DNA from: Propionibacteriaceae bacterium
GTDB lineage: Bacteria > Actinomycetota > Actinomycetes > Propionibacteriales > Propionibacteriaceae
Assembly: GCA_031272505.1 (NCBI GenBank)
Contig: JAISTQ010000020.1
Span: 123,953 to 187,952, forward strand
Reading direction: 5' to 3'
Length of the DNA: 64,000 bases
The notes beneath the pieces are model-generated. The model saw only the letters and a program-made list of their open reading frames with translations, ran no database searches and had not been told where the DNA came from. The position numbers and the translations under genes were made by a program. The stretch's first letter is position 1. Each line of letters begins with the position of its first letter. Below are positions 38,910 to 47,753 of this stretch, one piece after another.

Positions 38910-39533
38910 ATGGACATCAAAGTATCAGGTAGGAAAATCCAGTTGCCGGAGGCATACATAGACCGGGTTACCGACAAACTAGCCAGCATCAGCCGTTTGA
39001 AGAACCGCATCGACCGCATCGAGGTGCAGGTCACCGCCAACGACCACGTGCGTGCCCGGGACGACGCTGTCCTGGTGGAAATCACGCTCCGCTCCAAGGG
39101 CCCGGTGATCCGCGCCGAGGCTTACGCCGAAGACAAGGAGACGGCTTTTGACGCCGCCTTTGACAAGCTCAAGGCCATCCTGCGCCGGGCTGCGGATCGA
39201 CGCAAGAGCCGCCGCGGCCTGCGCGACCACGGCATCTATCCCGAGGATCTCACTCCCGTGGAGACCACGCTGAACAAAGAGGCTGCCGAGGTGAACGACC
39301 AGCCGCCGGTGCGCAAGGTGGCGGGCCTGGAGGTGCAGGGTGACGGGCCGCTGGTCGTCCGCGAGAAGACGTTCTACTCCGAGCCGCTCACCTTGGCCCA
39401 GGCGTTGGACGAGATGGAGTTGGTCGGCCACGACTTCTTCCTCTATCTGGACGCCGAAACCGCCACCCCTTCGGTGGTCTATCGGCGGCGCGGCTACAAC
39501 TACGGCGTGATTCACTTGAACGCGGTCAAGTAG
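38910..39533 (+). CDS. hpf: Ribosome hibernation promoting factor, long form
   Basis: Protein of 207 aa that inactivates ribosomes as 100S dimers under stress. The N-terminal S30AE domain (1-100) has MDIKVSGRKIQLPEAYIDRV and EAYAEDKETAFDAAFDKL; after a linker the C-terminal dimerisation domain has VVREKTFYSEPLTLAQALDE and VVYRRRGYNYGVIHL. RBS GGAGGTGA is 4 nt before the ATG. Divergent from amtB. Confidence 0.95.
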   Translation: MDIKVSGRKIQLPEAYIDRVTDKLASISRLKNRIDRIEVQVTANDHVRARDDAVLVEITLRSKGPVIRAEAYAEDKETAFDAAFDKLKAILRRAADRRKSRRGLRDHGIYPEDLTPVETTLNKEAAEVNDQPPVRKVAGLEVQGDGPLVVREKTFYSEPLTLAQALDEMELVGHDFFLYLDAETATPSVVYRRRGYNYGVIHLNAVK

Positions 39534-39543
39534 CGCACGCTCA

Positions 39544-40323
39544 TCAGATCCAGGTGAGCCAAGGTTCGAGCAGCGAATAGCCGACGAAGGAGAAGACGTC
39601 GAGCAGGGTGTGGGCCACCACCAGTGGCATCACCCGTTTGGTCTTGATGAAGACCAGCCCGCAGAGCAGCCCCATGCAGAAATTCCCGAAACCGGAACCC
39701 CAGCCCTGGTAGAGGTGGTAGCAGCCGCGGATGGCGGCTGAGGCGATCACGATCACGGCCAGGTGCCAGCCGAGCTGCTTGGCGCGGGTGAAGAAGTACC
39801 CGAGCATCACCACCTCTTCGAGCACGCCGTTCATCACCGCGAGGCCGACCAATACCGGGATGGTCCACCAATGCGCGGCCAGATTCGCGGGGGCGATGTG
39901 GGTGTTCAGGTTCAACGCCTTCGCCAAGGCCAGCAAGCCCAGCCCCGGGATGCCGATCGCGGCCAACAGCCCGCACCCCCAGGCGAGGTCGAAGCCGGGG
40001 CGTTTCAGGTCGAAGCCGATAGTCTCGCGCTGCCCGGAAATCCGTAAAAGATATAACGCCAAAAAGGCCGGGACTAGCGGAAATGCAATATAAGAGAGCT
40101 GATACAGCAAATCCAGCCAAGGCCGATCCGGGGTGACGGAAGAGTTCATCGAGGTGGTCTGCTGATTCAAGTCGACGTTCAAGGTGAGTTTGTTCAACAA
40201 TGACAAGATGGAGTAGACCGCCGACTGGCCGAGGCTCACAGCCATGACTATCAGCAGTTCGCAACCCGGTCTCTGAGGCAGCAACGCTTGCCGTTGGTTT
40301 GCATCGTTCGCTGGTGATGACAT
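39544..40323 (-). CDS. CPBP family intramembrane metalloprotease
   Basis: Abi/Rce1-like membrane protein of 259 aa with seven to eight hydrophobic segments. Motif 1 is GVLEEVVMLGYFFTRAKQLG (the Glu pair), motif 2 is RGCYHLYQGWGSGFGNF (His) and motif 3 is VMPLVVAHTLLDVFSF (His). The EExxxR arginine is shifted (EEVVML...TR), as in several actinobacterial members. Substrate unknown. ATG with GGAA 4 nt upstream is preferred to the in-frame GTG at 40335. Confidence 0.85.
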   Translation of the reverse strand: MSSPANDANQRQALLPQRPGCELLIVMAVSLGQSAVYSILSLLNKLTLNVDLNQQTTSMNSSVTPDRPWLDLLYQLSYIAFPLVPAFLALYLLRISGQRETIGFDLKRPGFDLAWGCGLLAAIGIPGLGLLALAKALNLNTHIAPANLAAHWWTIPVLVGLAVMNGVLEEVVMLGYFFTRAKQLGWHLAVIVIASAAIRGCYHLYQGWGSGFGNFCMGLLCGLVFIKTKRVMPLVVAHTLLDVFSFVGYSLLEPWLTWI

Positions 40324-40395
40324 GTTTTCCGTCACATCTTGAATCTTAGCCGGGCTTAATTTGCGTCAAAGCCACATCTGCTAAACAATAACAAT

Positions 40396-41028
40396 ATGCA
40401 CCTAGACCACATCACTTTTGTGGCAGGGCCTGAAGGTTTTGAAGCGGCGATAGAAAACCTTGAGTCACAACTCCGTGGTCGCTTCTCAGAACCCGGGATT
40501 CACCCTCGCCACGGCACTCGCAATGCGATGCTGCCGCTGGCGGACGGCCGCTACCTGCAGGTGACGGAGGCCTTGGAGCATCCGGTGACGGAAAAAATGC
40601 CCTATGGCCAGGCGGTGCGCGCCCGCTCCGAAGACGGCGGAGGCTGGTTCGGCTGGGTGGTCTCGGTGCCCGACATGATGCCGATTGAGCGGCGCGTCGG
40701 TCACAAGGCCATCGACGGCGCCGTCCAGATGCCGACCGGCGAGTGGATCCGGTGGCGGCAGCTCGGGATGCGCGGCATGATCGCCGATCCGCAACTCCCC
40801 TACTTCATCAAATGGGAATTCGGCCGCGAGACCATGCCCGACGAACCCAAACCGATCCGCCTCATCGAGCTGATCGTGGTCGGGGCCCGGCTCCGCGTCG
40901 AACAGTGGCTGGGCACCACCGTCAGCGAATACTTTGACGGCGTCCGCCTCAACTTCTCCTCGCAGTCCGGCCAACCCGGCATCGCCGCCGCCATCTTCGA
41001 AACCGACGACGGCTTGGTGCGCATCTAA
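40396..41028 (+). CDS. VOC superfamily (glyoxalase-like) protein
   Basis: Protein of 210 aa. It opens MHLDHITFVAGPEGFEAAIE, the first beta-strand of a vicinal oxygen chelate fold with the usual metal His, and continues GIHPRHGTRNAMLPLADGRY, another strand with His and Arg. DGRYLQVTEALEHP matches the Glyoxalase_3-like domain of actinobacteria. No reaction can be assigned. Only a weak ribosome site is seen before the ATG, with an AT-rich run (TAACAAT) that may be the promoter. Confidence 0.8.
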   Translation: MHLDHITFVAGPEGFEAAIENLESQLRGRFSEPGIHPRHGTRNAMLPLADGRYLQVTEALEHPVTEKMPYGQAVRARSEDGGGWFGWVVSVPDMMPIERRVGHKAIDGAVQMPTGEWIRWRQLGMRGMIADPQLPYFIKWEFGRETMPDEPKPIRLIELIVVGARLRVEQWLGTTVSEYFDGVRLNFSSQSGQPGIAAAIFETDDGLVRI

Positions 41029-41039
41029 CTGGTTCGCAG

Positions 41040-41609
41040 CTAAGAATTGTGGGCGTTTTGCGCCTGGGCCAACCCACCCACGATCAGGTCGTGGACGGCG
41101 TCAGCGGCGTTGTCAATGTCGATGGGGAGGGTTTGGCGTTCTTTGGCGCTGAACGGGCGGAGCACGAAGGCGGCCGGGTCTTGGCGGCCCGGAGGACGGC
41201 CGATGCCAAAGCGGACCCGGTAGAAATCGCCGGTGTGCAGGTGGGCGCGGATCGACTTCAGGCCGTTGTGGCCGTTATCGCCACCGCCGAGCTTGAGCCG
41301 CAGTTGGCCGAGATCGAGATCGAGTTCATCGTGGATCACGATCAACTGCTCCGGCTTGAGCTTCAGGTAGTTGAGCGCCTTGGCCACCGCGATGCCGGAT
41401 TCGTTCATATAGGTGCGCGATTTCAGTAGCACCACCTTGTCGGCCCCCAGCGGGAAACTGGCGGAATCGTAGCGTTTGAGCCGCGCGGCGGAGAAGGTGA
41501 CCTGCTCGCGGCGCGCCAACTCGTCCACCACCATCCGGCCTACGGAATGGCGGTGGTTGGCGTAATCCGGGCCCGGGTTCCCCAGGCCGACTACCAGCCA
41601 GGTGGACAT
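41040..41609 (-). CDS. pth: Peptidyl-tRNA hydrolase
   Basis: Recycles peptidyl-tRNA released from stalled ribosomes, 189 aa. GLGNPGPDYANHRHSVGRMV holds catalytic Asn and His; KSRTYMNESGIAVAK, VIHDELDLDLGQLRLKLGGG and GDNGHNGLKSIRAHL are further signatures. It is the last gene after rplY (11-nt gap), a common actinobacterial pair. Confidence 0.96.
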   Translation of the reverse strand: MSTWLVVGLGNPGPDYANHRHSVGRMVVDELARREQVTFSAARLKRYDSASFPLGADKVVLLKSRTYMNESGIAVAKALNYLKLKPEQLIVIHDELDLDLGQLRLKLGGGDNGHNGLKSIRAHLHTGDFYRVRFGIGRPPGRQDPAAFVLRPFSAKERQTLPIDIDNAADAVHDLIVGGLAQAQNAHNS

Positions 41610-41620
41610 GGCCAGAAAGG

Positions 41621-42265
41621 CTACTCGGCAGCCGGCTCTTCAGCGGCAGCGGCGGGAGCCTCAGCGGCAGCGGCCTCGCCGCCCTCGCCCTCGGCTGCTT
41701 CCTCGCCCTCGGCGACCGGCTCCGGCTCTGCGGCAACCGTGCTCACGGTGACGATGGTGGTGTCCGGATCGATGGTCAGCACCGCGCCCTCGGGCAGCTC
41801 CAGCTCGCCAGCGGTGAGCGAATCGCCCACCTCCAACGCGGTGACGTCCACCACGATGTGGTTCGGGATGTTCGTCGCCTCGACCTCGATGGCCAGCGCC
41901 TGCATATCGAGCAGCACCACCGCGCCGGAACGCTCCTTGTCCTTGAGCTCCAGCGGCACGTCCACGTGCACCTTCTCGCCGCGACGCACGATGATCAGAT
42001 CGAGATGCTCAATCGAGCCGCGGATCGGGTTGCGCTGGATCTGCTTCGGCAGCGCCAACTGGGTGTCCTTGCCGTCAATCTCGATCTCCAGCAGCGCGTT
42101 GGCCACGCGCAGCGCCAGCAGTACCTCATGGCCGGGCAGCGCGATGTGGACCGGATCGGTGCCGTGCCCGTACAGGACCGCGGGGACCTTGCCGTCCCGC
42201 CGGGTACGCCGAGCCGCGCCCTTGCCGAACTCGGTGCGGGTGGTTGCTTTGATGATGTCTGCCAT
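41621..42265 (-). CDS. rplY: 50S ribosomal protein L25, CTC type
   Basis: 5S rRNA-binding protein of 214 aa, the long general-stress form. It begins MADIIKATTRTEFGKGAARR and has RRDGKVPAVLYGHGTDPVHI. The C-terminal CTC domain has HIVVDVTALEVGDSLTAGEL; the last 35 residues are an Ala/Glu/Pro tail. Usually lies between prs and pth, as here. Confidence 0.96.
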   Translation of the reverse strand: MADIIKATTRTEFGKGAARRTRRDGKVPAVLYGHGTDPVHIALPGHEVLLALRVANALLEIEIDGKDTQLALPKQIQRNPIRGSIEHLDLIIVRRGEKVHVDVPLELKDKERSGAVVLLDMQALAIEVEATNIPNHIVVDVTALEVGDSLTAGELELPEGAVLTIDPDTTIVTVSTVAAEPEPVAEGEEAAEGEGGEAAAAEAPAAAAEEPAAE

Positions 42266-42373
42266 TGCTCCTCCTGGGTCTTAAATCTCATGCCATCGGA
42301 GGGGCTTGTCGATTACGGGCATTACCCCTCGCCAGGCAACCTGACGAGTATAGCAGGTATCGCGTGAAGGCGC

Positions 42374-43342
42374 TTAGTTGAAGAGGGAGGCCACCGACCC
42401 GTCCTCAAAGACCGCCTTGATCGCGGAGGCGATCAGCGGGGCGATGGAGAGCACGGTGAGATTCTGGATGAAGATGTTGTCCCGGATGGGCAGGGTGTTG
42501 GTGGCGATGATCTCGTCAAACCCGGAGCTGTTCAGCCGCTCGGCGGCGGGGCCGGAGAAGATCGGGTGGGTGGTGGCGGCGATCACCTTGGCGGCGCCGT
42601 TCTTGCGCAGCGCCTCGGCGGCCTTGCAGATGGTGCCGGCGGTGTCGATCATGTCGTCCACCAGCAGGCAAGTGCGGCCTTCGACCTCGCCGACGACCTC
42701 GCCCACGGCCACCTCGTTCGCCTTGTTCGGATCGCGGCGCTTGTGGATGATCGCCAGCGGCGCGCCCAGCGCGTCCGACCATTTGTCGGTGAGCCGCACC
42801 CGGCCGGCATCCGGGGAGACCACGGTGAGATCGCAGAGCGGATACTTGTTCTTGACGTAATCGACGAGCACCGGCAGCGCCATCAGGTGATCCACCGGGC
42901 CCTCGAAGAAGCCCTGGATCTGCTCGGCGTGCAGATCGACCGTCATCAACCGATCGGCCCCGGCGACCTTGTACAGATCGGCGACCAGCCGCGCCGAGAT
43001 CGGCTCGCGGCCCGCGTGCTTCTTGTCCTGACGGCCATAGGGGTAGAACGGGCAGACCACGGTGATCCGGGAGGCGGAGGCCCGCTTCAAGGCGTCCACC
43101 ATGATCAACTGCTCCATCAGCCATTCGTTGACGGGAGCCGGAATCGACTGGATCACGAAGGCGTCCGCGCCGCGCACCGACTCCTCGAAGCGGACGTAGA
43201 TTTCAGAGTTGGCGTACGTCAACGAGCGGGTGGGGATCAGCTCGACCTCAAGCAGATCGGCGATCTCCTGGGACAGCTCCGGGTACGCCCGACCGGTGCA
43301 CACCATCAAATGACGTTCCATTTCGCGGGTGATGTCCCTCAC
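42374..43342 (-). CDS. prs: Ribose-phosphate pyrophosphokinase
   Basis: Makes PRPP from ribose-5-phosphate and ATP for nucleotide and His/Trp synthesis, 322 aa. Motifs: FYPYGRQDKKHAGREPISA (flexible and ATP loops), TVDLHAEQIQGFFEGPVDHL and the PRPP loop LLVDDMIDTAGTICKAAEAL. The GTG at 43342 is preferred because GGAGG lies 5 nt upstream; an ATG further up (43387) overlaps glmU and has no site. Downstream of glmU, as in most actinobacteria. Confidence 0.95.
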   Translation of the reverse strand: MRDITREMERHLMVCTGRAYPELSQEIADLLEVELIPTRSLTYANSEIYVRFEESVRGADAFVIQSIPAPVNEWLMEQLIMVDALKRASASRITVVCPFYPYGRQDKKHAGREPISARLVADLYKVAGADRLMTVDLHAEQIQGFFEGPVDHLMALPVLVDYVKNKYPLCDLTVVSPDAGRVRLTDKWSDALGAPLAIIHKRRDPNKANEVAVGEVVGEVEGRTCLLVDDMIDTAGTICKAAEALRKNGAAKVIAATTHPIFSGPAAERLNSSGFDEIIATNTLPIRDNIFIQNLTVLSIAPLIASAIKAVFEDGSVASLFN

Positions 43343-43362
43343 AAGCCCTCCTAGCGACGGAG

Positions 43363-44760
43363 TTATTTTATCGAACGCGCAAACCAACCGGGGGCGTGTT
43401 CACGAACCCAATCGGGAGAGATGTGCTGACGGCCGCGAGCCACCGCCAACGCGCCGGCCTCCACGTCCTCGGTGACCGCCGAGCCAGCGGCCACGAAAGC
43501 CCCCGCGCCGATGTTCACCGGGGCGACCAGCACCGAGTTCGAGCCGATGAAGGCGTGCTCCCCGACGCTGGTGGTGGCCTTGGTAGAGCCGTCCCAGTTC
43601 GCGAAGATGGTGCCCGCGCCGATATTCGCGCCCGCGCCGATCTCCGCGTCGCCGCAGTAGGTCAGATGCGGCACCTTCGCGCCTTTGCCGATCCGGGCGT
43701 TCTTCGCCTCGACGAAAGCGCCCACCTTGCCGTCGGCGCCCACCTGGGTGCCGGGCCGCAGATACGAATACGGGCCGACGCTTGCCCCCGCCTCGATGAT
43801 GGCCAAGGTGGCCGTGGAGCGGGTGATCTGCGCGCCCTCGCCGACTTCGACGTCCTTCAAAGTGGTCTCCGGGCCGATCACCGCGCCCGTCGCCACCGAC
43901 GTCGCCCCCTGCAGGAAGGTGTCGGGCAGCAAGGTGACGTCCGCGGCCAGCGAAACATCCGCGTCAATCCAGGTGGAGCGCGGATCGAGGATGGTCACCC
44001 CGGCGAGCATCCACTTGGTGCAGATGCGCCGGTTCAACTCGGCCGCCCGGGCCGCCAACTGCACCCGGTCGTTCACGCCTTCAAGCTGCAGGTAGTCGCG
44101 CAACACCGCGCCGCCCACCCGGCCCCCTTGGGCGGCGATGTAGGCGATGGCGTCGGTGAGGTAGTACTCGCCTTGGGCGTTGTTCGGCTGCAGGGCTTCC
44201 AGCGCCTCCCGCAGCGCGTCCGCCGCGAAGACGTAGATGCCGCCGTTCACCTCGTCGATCAACTGCTCGGCCTCGGTGGCGTCTTTCTCTTCGACGATCT
44301 TGGCGAGCAGATCCCCGTCGCGGACGATCCGGCCATAGCCGGTGGGATCGGGCACCTGGGCGGTGAGCACCGTCGCGGTGTAGCCGCCCTCGCGATGCGC
44401 CTGCACCAACTGCACCAGCGTCTCGCCGCGCAGCAGCGGCACGTCCCCGCTGGTGATCACGATCTCGCCGGTGGCCGCTTCCAGCGCGCCCAGCCCGGCC
44501 TTGGCCGCGTCCCCAGTGCCCAACATCTGTTCCTGGACGGCGATGGACACCTCCGGCGCCACTTCCTCCAGATGCGCCTGCACCTGCTCGCGCCCGTGCC
44601 CCAATACCACCACCAGCCGCTCGGGGCTGACGGCGCTGGCCGCGATCACCGCGTGGGCGATCATCGACCTTCCGGCAATCTCATGAAGCACCTTCGGCTT
44701 CGCCGATTTCATCCGCGTCCCCAACCCCGCGGCCATCACGATCACAGCATCAACGCTCAT
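43363..44760 (-). CDS. glmU: Bifunctional UDP-GlcNAc pyrophosphorylase / GlcN-1-P acetyltransferase
   Basis: Produces UDP-GlcNAc for cell wall synthesis, 465 aa. The uridyltransferase domain starts VIVMAAGLGTRMKSAKPKVL with EIAGRSMIAHAV; the C-terminal left-handed beta-helix of hexapeptide repeats begins around 265, with YSYLRPGTQVGADGKVGAFV and EAKNARIGKGAKVPHLTYCG. AHAFIGSNSVLVAPVNIGAG-type repeats close the domain. The MITE-like element ends 18 bp before the ATG, so the promoter may lie in that element. Confidence 0.97.
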   Translation of the reverse strand: MSVDAVIVMAAGLGTRMKSAKPKVLHEIAGRSMIAHAVIAASAVSPERLVVVLGHGREQVQAHLEEVAPEVSIAVQEQMLGTGDAAKAGLGALEAATGEIVITSGDVPLLRGETLVQLVQAHREGGYTATVLTAQVPDPTGYGRIVRDGDLLAKIVEEKDATEAEQLIDEVNGGIYVFAADALREALEALQPNNAQGEYYLTDAIAYIAAQGGRVGGAVLRDYLQLEGVNDRVQLAARAAELNRRICTKWMLAGVTILDPRSTWIDADVSLAADVTLLPDTFLQGATSVATGAVIGPETTLKDVEVGEGAQITRSTATLAIIEAGASVGPYSYLRPGTQVGADGKVGAFVEAKNARIGKGAKVPHLTYCGDAEIGAGANIGAGTIFANWDGSTKATTSVGEHAFIGSNSVLVAPVNIGAGAFVAAGSAVTEDVEAGALAVARGRQHISPDWVREHAPGWFARSIK

Positions 44761-44778
44761 GACCCCAGCCTAGTACTG

Positions 44779-45016
44779 AAGAGTTGATTCATAAATCCGG
44801 TCCTACTATCGCTCCGCTCAACACTTCCATCGGTTCGGTCATCCAAGCAAGCTCGGATGCCTCTCACCTCAGTCGTGTTTGCGGTGGCCTCTGGAAACCA
44901 CCTCGTGGCGTTGTCAGGCCAGCCGGGATACCACCAGTATCCAGGCGACCTTCCGCCTTACGATGCGGCTCCCATAGCCCATCCTCGCTACGAACCCGAC
45001 TTATGAATCAACTCTT
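44779..45016. mobile_element. MITE-like element with terminal inverted repeats
   Basis: AAGAGTTGATTCATAA (44779-44794) and TTATGAATCAACTCTT (45001-45016) are perfect 16-bp terminal inverted repeats of a 238-bp non-coding segment; similarity continues imperfectly (TCCGG against TCGGG). Inside are small hairpins (GGTGG...CCACC, GGATA...TATCC). No transposase or clear target duplication was seen. It separates a response regulator gene from glmU. Confidence 0.7.
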
Positions 45017-45025
45017 GCCTCTCCA

Positions 45026-45640
45026 TCACTGGTAGTAGCGGACCACGATCTGGGTGCGGTTTTTGAGGTTGAGTTTGGTGAGGATGGACGAGATGTGGTT
45101 GCGGACGGTGCCTTCGGACATGAAGAGGCGGGCGGCGATCTCGCGGTTGTCCAGCCCCTCGGCGACCAACTCCACGATTTCGCGCTCGCGTTCGCTCAAG
45201 ACGTCAAACTTCGCCGCCGAGGCAGTGGGGCCGCGCACGATGGAATCCAGGTGCTGCAGCACCTCGCCGCCCAGCACCGACTGGCCCTCCATCACCAGCC
45301 GCAACGAGGGGGCGATGGTGGCCACCTCCTGTTTGATCAGGTAACCCTTGGCGCCCAGCCGCAGCGCGGTGGCGATGTACTCGTCGTCGGCGAAGGTCGT
45401 CAGGAAGACGATGCGGGCGGCCGGGAACTCGGCGATGATCTCTTGGGCGGCGTCCAACCCGCTCTTGCCGGGCATCTGGATGTCCAGCAGCAGGATGTCC
45501 GGGCGATGCTCCCGATACAGGCTGACGGCCTTGCGGCCATGGTGGCCGACGCCCACCACCTGCACATCGGGCTGCGCCGACAAGATGGTTTGCAAAGACG
45601 TGCAGACGAACTCGTCGTCGTCAACGATTACGATCCTCAT
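45026..45640 (-). CDS. Response regulator, NarL/LuxR family
   Basis: Two-component transcription factor of 204 aa. The receiver domain has MRIVIVDDDEFVCTSLQTIL with acidic pocket, phospho-acceptor Asp in ILLLDIQMPGKSG and Lys in AKGYLIKQEV. The C-terminal HTH is LSEREREIVELVAEGLDNRE through MSEGTVRNHISSILTKLNL. Its ATG overlaps the kinase stop. The divergent ABC exporter is the probable target. Confidence 0.93.
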   Translation of the reverse strand: MRIVIVDDDEFVCTSLQTILSAQPDVQVVGVGHHGRKAVSLYREHRPDILLLDIQMPGKSGLDAAQEIIAEFPAARIVFLTTFADDEYIATALRLGAKGYLIKQEVATIAPSLRLVMEGQSVLGGEVLQHLDSIVRGPTASAAKFDVLSEREREIVELVAEGLDNREIAARLFMSEGTVRNHISSILTKLNLKNRTQIVVRYYQ

Positions 45641-46761
45641 GTTTCCCCCTCGGTTTGCCGGGCGCGGGGCACCGACACGAACACGCTAAACCCATGGTCA
45701 TACGAAGTGCGGAAGGTGCCACCCAGAGCGCGGACCCGGTCTTCCATGGTCGTCAATCCGATGCCGCCGCCACCGCGTTTGGGCGGTTTGCTGCCGTTGT
45801 CGTGGATGCGCAGCTGGTACAGGCCGGGGAATTGCACCACCGAGAGCTTCACCTCGGTGGCGTCCGAATGCCGTTCGGTATTCGAGAGCGCCTCGCGGAC
45901 GATGGCCAGGAAGGCGGCCGTCACGCCGGGGGGCAGCTCGCCGGTCTCGTAGTTGATCAGCACCTGGCAGTGGGTGGTGTTCGCGGCGATCTCCTCCAAC
46001 TGGGCGAGCAAATCGAGGGCCTCGTCGTGCAAGTCGTGCACCGAAGCGCGGACTGTCTCGAAGGCGGTGTGCAGCGTTTCGCCGACCGCCGCCAACTGCC
46101 CGCCCAGCGCCGCGTCACCGGCATGGACGACCTGCAGCGCCTCCACCTGCAACACCGAGCGGGTGAGCAGATGGCCGACGTTGTCGTGGATTTCGCGGGC
46201 GATGCGGCCGCGTTCGTTCAAGGTGGCCAGCCGCAACTCCAAATCCTGGCGCTCGGTGAGATCCCGGTTGCGGGCCTCCAAAGACCGGGAGGCTTCGGCG
46301 AGGTCGTCACGTCGGGCCTGCACGGTGGCGAGCGCGGATTCCGCCCGGCTGGTGCGCCAGGACAGCAGCACCGCGATCCCGAACGCCACCACGATGGTGA
46401 TGGTCGTCTCCGGCGGCAGAGTGGACGAGCCCAGCAGCACCGGGATCACCACCAGCAAGGCCAGCCACGGCCAGGGCAGCCGCATCAGGTCGTAGCCCGC
46501 CAGCGGCGCGAAGGCCAGGAACGCCGGGAAGAAAACTGCGGCCGTCAAATATGCCACCGGGAGCGCGATCCGCAGCCACAGCGGCAGCCGCAACTCGCTC
46601 GCCGCCGCCATCGACACCGCCACCAGGCAGGCGATCACCGTGGCCACCGAATAGCCGAGCCAGACGGAAGCCACCACCCCCAGCGCCAATGTCATCAGCT
46701 TGTCCGTCAGGCGTTCCACAAATGTCAGTCTATTGGACTCCAAACCGATGACAAATGTCAT
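45637..46761 (-). CDS. Sensor histidine kinase (HisKA_3 type)
   Basis: Membrane sensor of 374 aa. Five hydrophobic stretches in residues 20-130 form the sensor, with no large outer domain, as in intramembrane-sensing kinases. A coiled-coil follows. The phospho-acceptor is in GRIAREIHDNVGHLLTRSVL, and the ATPase domain has REALSNTERHSDATEVKL (N box) and GGGGIGLTTMEDRVRALGG (G box). Start uncertain: the N terminus includes short repeats that may be operator DNA; GTG 46719 or ATG 46695 are alternatives. Confidence 0.9.
   Translation of the reverse strand: MTFVIGLESNRLTFVERLTDKLMTLALGVVASVWLGYSVATVIACLVAVSMAAASELRLPLWLRIALPVAYLTAAVFFPAFLAFAPLAGYDLMRLPWPWLALLVVIPVLLGSSTLPPETTITIVVAFGIAVLLSWRTSRAESALATVQARRDDLAEASRSLEARNRDLTERQDLELRLATLNERGRIAREIHDNVGHLLTRSVLQVEALQVVHAGDAALGGQLAAVGETLHTAFETVRASVHDLHDEALDLLAQLEEIAANTTHCQVLINYETGELPPGVTAAFLAIVREALSNTERHSDATEVKLSVVQFPGLYQLRIHDNGSKPPKRGGGGIGLTTMEDRVRALGGTFRTSYDHGFSVFVSVPRARQTEGET
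46688..46760. promoter_or_regulatory. Three AATGTCA repeats at 33-bp spacing between kinase and exporter
   Basis: AATGTCA occurs at 46688, 46721 and 46754, exactly 33 bp (three helical turns) apart. The last copy is part of the palindrome TGACA-AA-TGTCA. They overlap the first codons of the annotated kinase and face the ABC operon. Confidence 0.45.
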
Positions 46762-46818
46762 GGCATCCGGTGACGCCGGGCATACGAAATCCGCGAAAAC
46801 CGGGGGGAGGATGGAGCC

Positions 46819-47751
46819 ATGGAAATCGTTTCAATCACAGACTTGACCAAGCGCTACAAGGAGCTCACCGCCCTCGATCACTTCAACTTGACGATCGAGT
46901 CCGGCGAGGTCTTCGGCTTGTTGGGGCCGAACGGCTCCGGCAAGACCACCGCCATCAACTGCATCCTGCAGCTCCTCTCCTTCGAGAAAGGCGAGATTGA
47001 GCTGTTCGGGCAGCCGATGAGCCCCACCCGTTACGACCTGAAGCGCCGCATCGGCATCGTCCCCCAAAATCTGGCGGTGTTCGACGAACTCAGCGTCATC
47101 GAAAACATCGACTACTTCTGCTCCCTCTACGTCGCCGACAAGAAGCGGCGCAAGGAGCTGGTGGCCGAGGCAATCGATTTCGTGGGGCTGGGCGACTTCA
47201 CCAAGTTCCGTCCGAAGAAGCTCTCCGGCGGCCTCGCCCGGCGGCTCAACATCGCCTGCGGCATCGCCCACAAGCCGGAGTTGATCTTCTTTGACGAGCC
47301 GACTGTCGCCGTCGATCCGCAGAGCCGCAACGCCATCTTGGAGGGCATCCAGCGGTTGAACGCGGAGGGCTCGACCATCCTCTACACCTCGCACTACATG
47401 GAGGAAGTCGAGCAGATCTGCACCCGGATCATGATCCTCGACCATGGCGAGGCGCTCGCCCAGGGCACCAACTCCGAACTCAAGTCGATGGTCGACATCG
47501 GCGAGAAGATCGAAATCGAGCTGGCCGCCCCCAGTGAGCGCGTGGTGGAGCGGGTGAAGCAGCTGCCGCTGGTGAACTCGGCCAGCCTGGACGGCTCGAT
47601 GCTGAAGATCAGCTGCGGGCGCGGCCTGGGCCTCGGCGAGGTGCTGGACGTGCTGAAAGCCGACGGCGTCGAATACGGCCGGGTCTACTCCGAGCCGCCG
47701 ACGCTCAACGACGTCTTCCTGGCCATCACCGGAAAAGAACTGCGGGACTGA
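46819..47751 (+). CDS. ABC exporter ATP-binding protein (LnrL/ABC-2 type)
   Basis: ATPase subunit of an efflux ABC transporter, 310 aa. Walker A LLGPNGSGKTTAINCILQLL, signature KLSGGLARRLNIACGIAHKP, Walker B LIFFDEPTVAVDPQSRNAIL and the H-loop SHYMEEVEQICTR are present. A C-terminal domain of about 80 residues is like DrrA/LnrL antibiotic exporters. RBS GGGGGAGG precedes the ATG. Followed at 2 nt by two permeases, divergent from a two-component system. Confidence 0.93.
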   Translation: MEIVSITDLTKRYKELTALDHFNLTIESGEVFGLLGPNGSGKTTAINCILQLLSFEKGEIELFGQPMSPTRYDLKRRIGIVPQNLAVFDELSVIENIDYFCSLYVADKKRRKELVAEAIDFVGLGDFTKFRPKKLSGGLARRLNIACGIAHKPELIFFDEPTVAVDPQSRNAILEGIQRLNAEGSTILYTSHYMEEVEQICTRIMILDHGEALAQGTNSELKSMVDIGEKIEIELAAPSERVVERVKQLPLVNSASLDGSMLKISCGRGLGLGEVLDVLKADGVEYGRVYSEPPTLNDVFLAITGKELRD

Positions 47752-47753
47752 TC

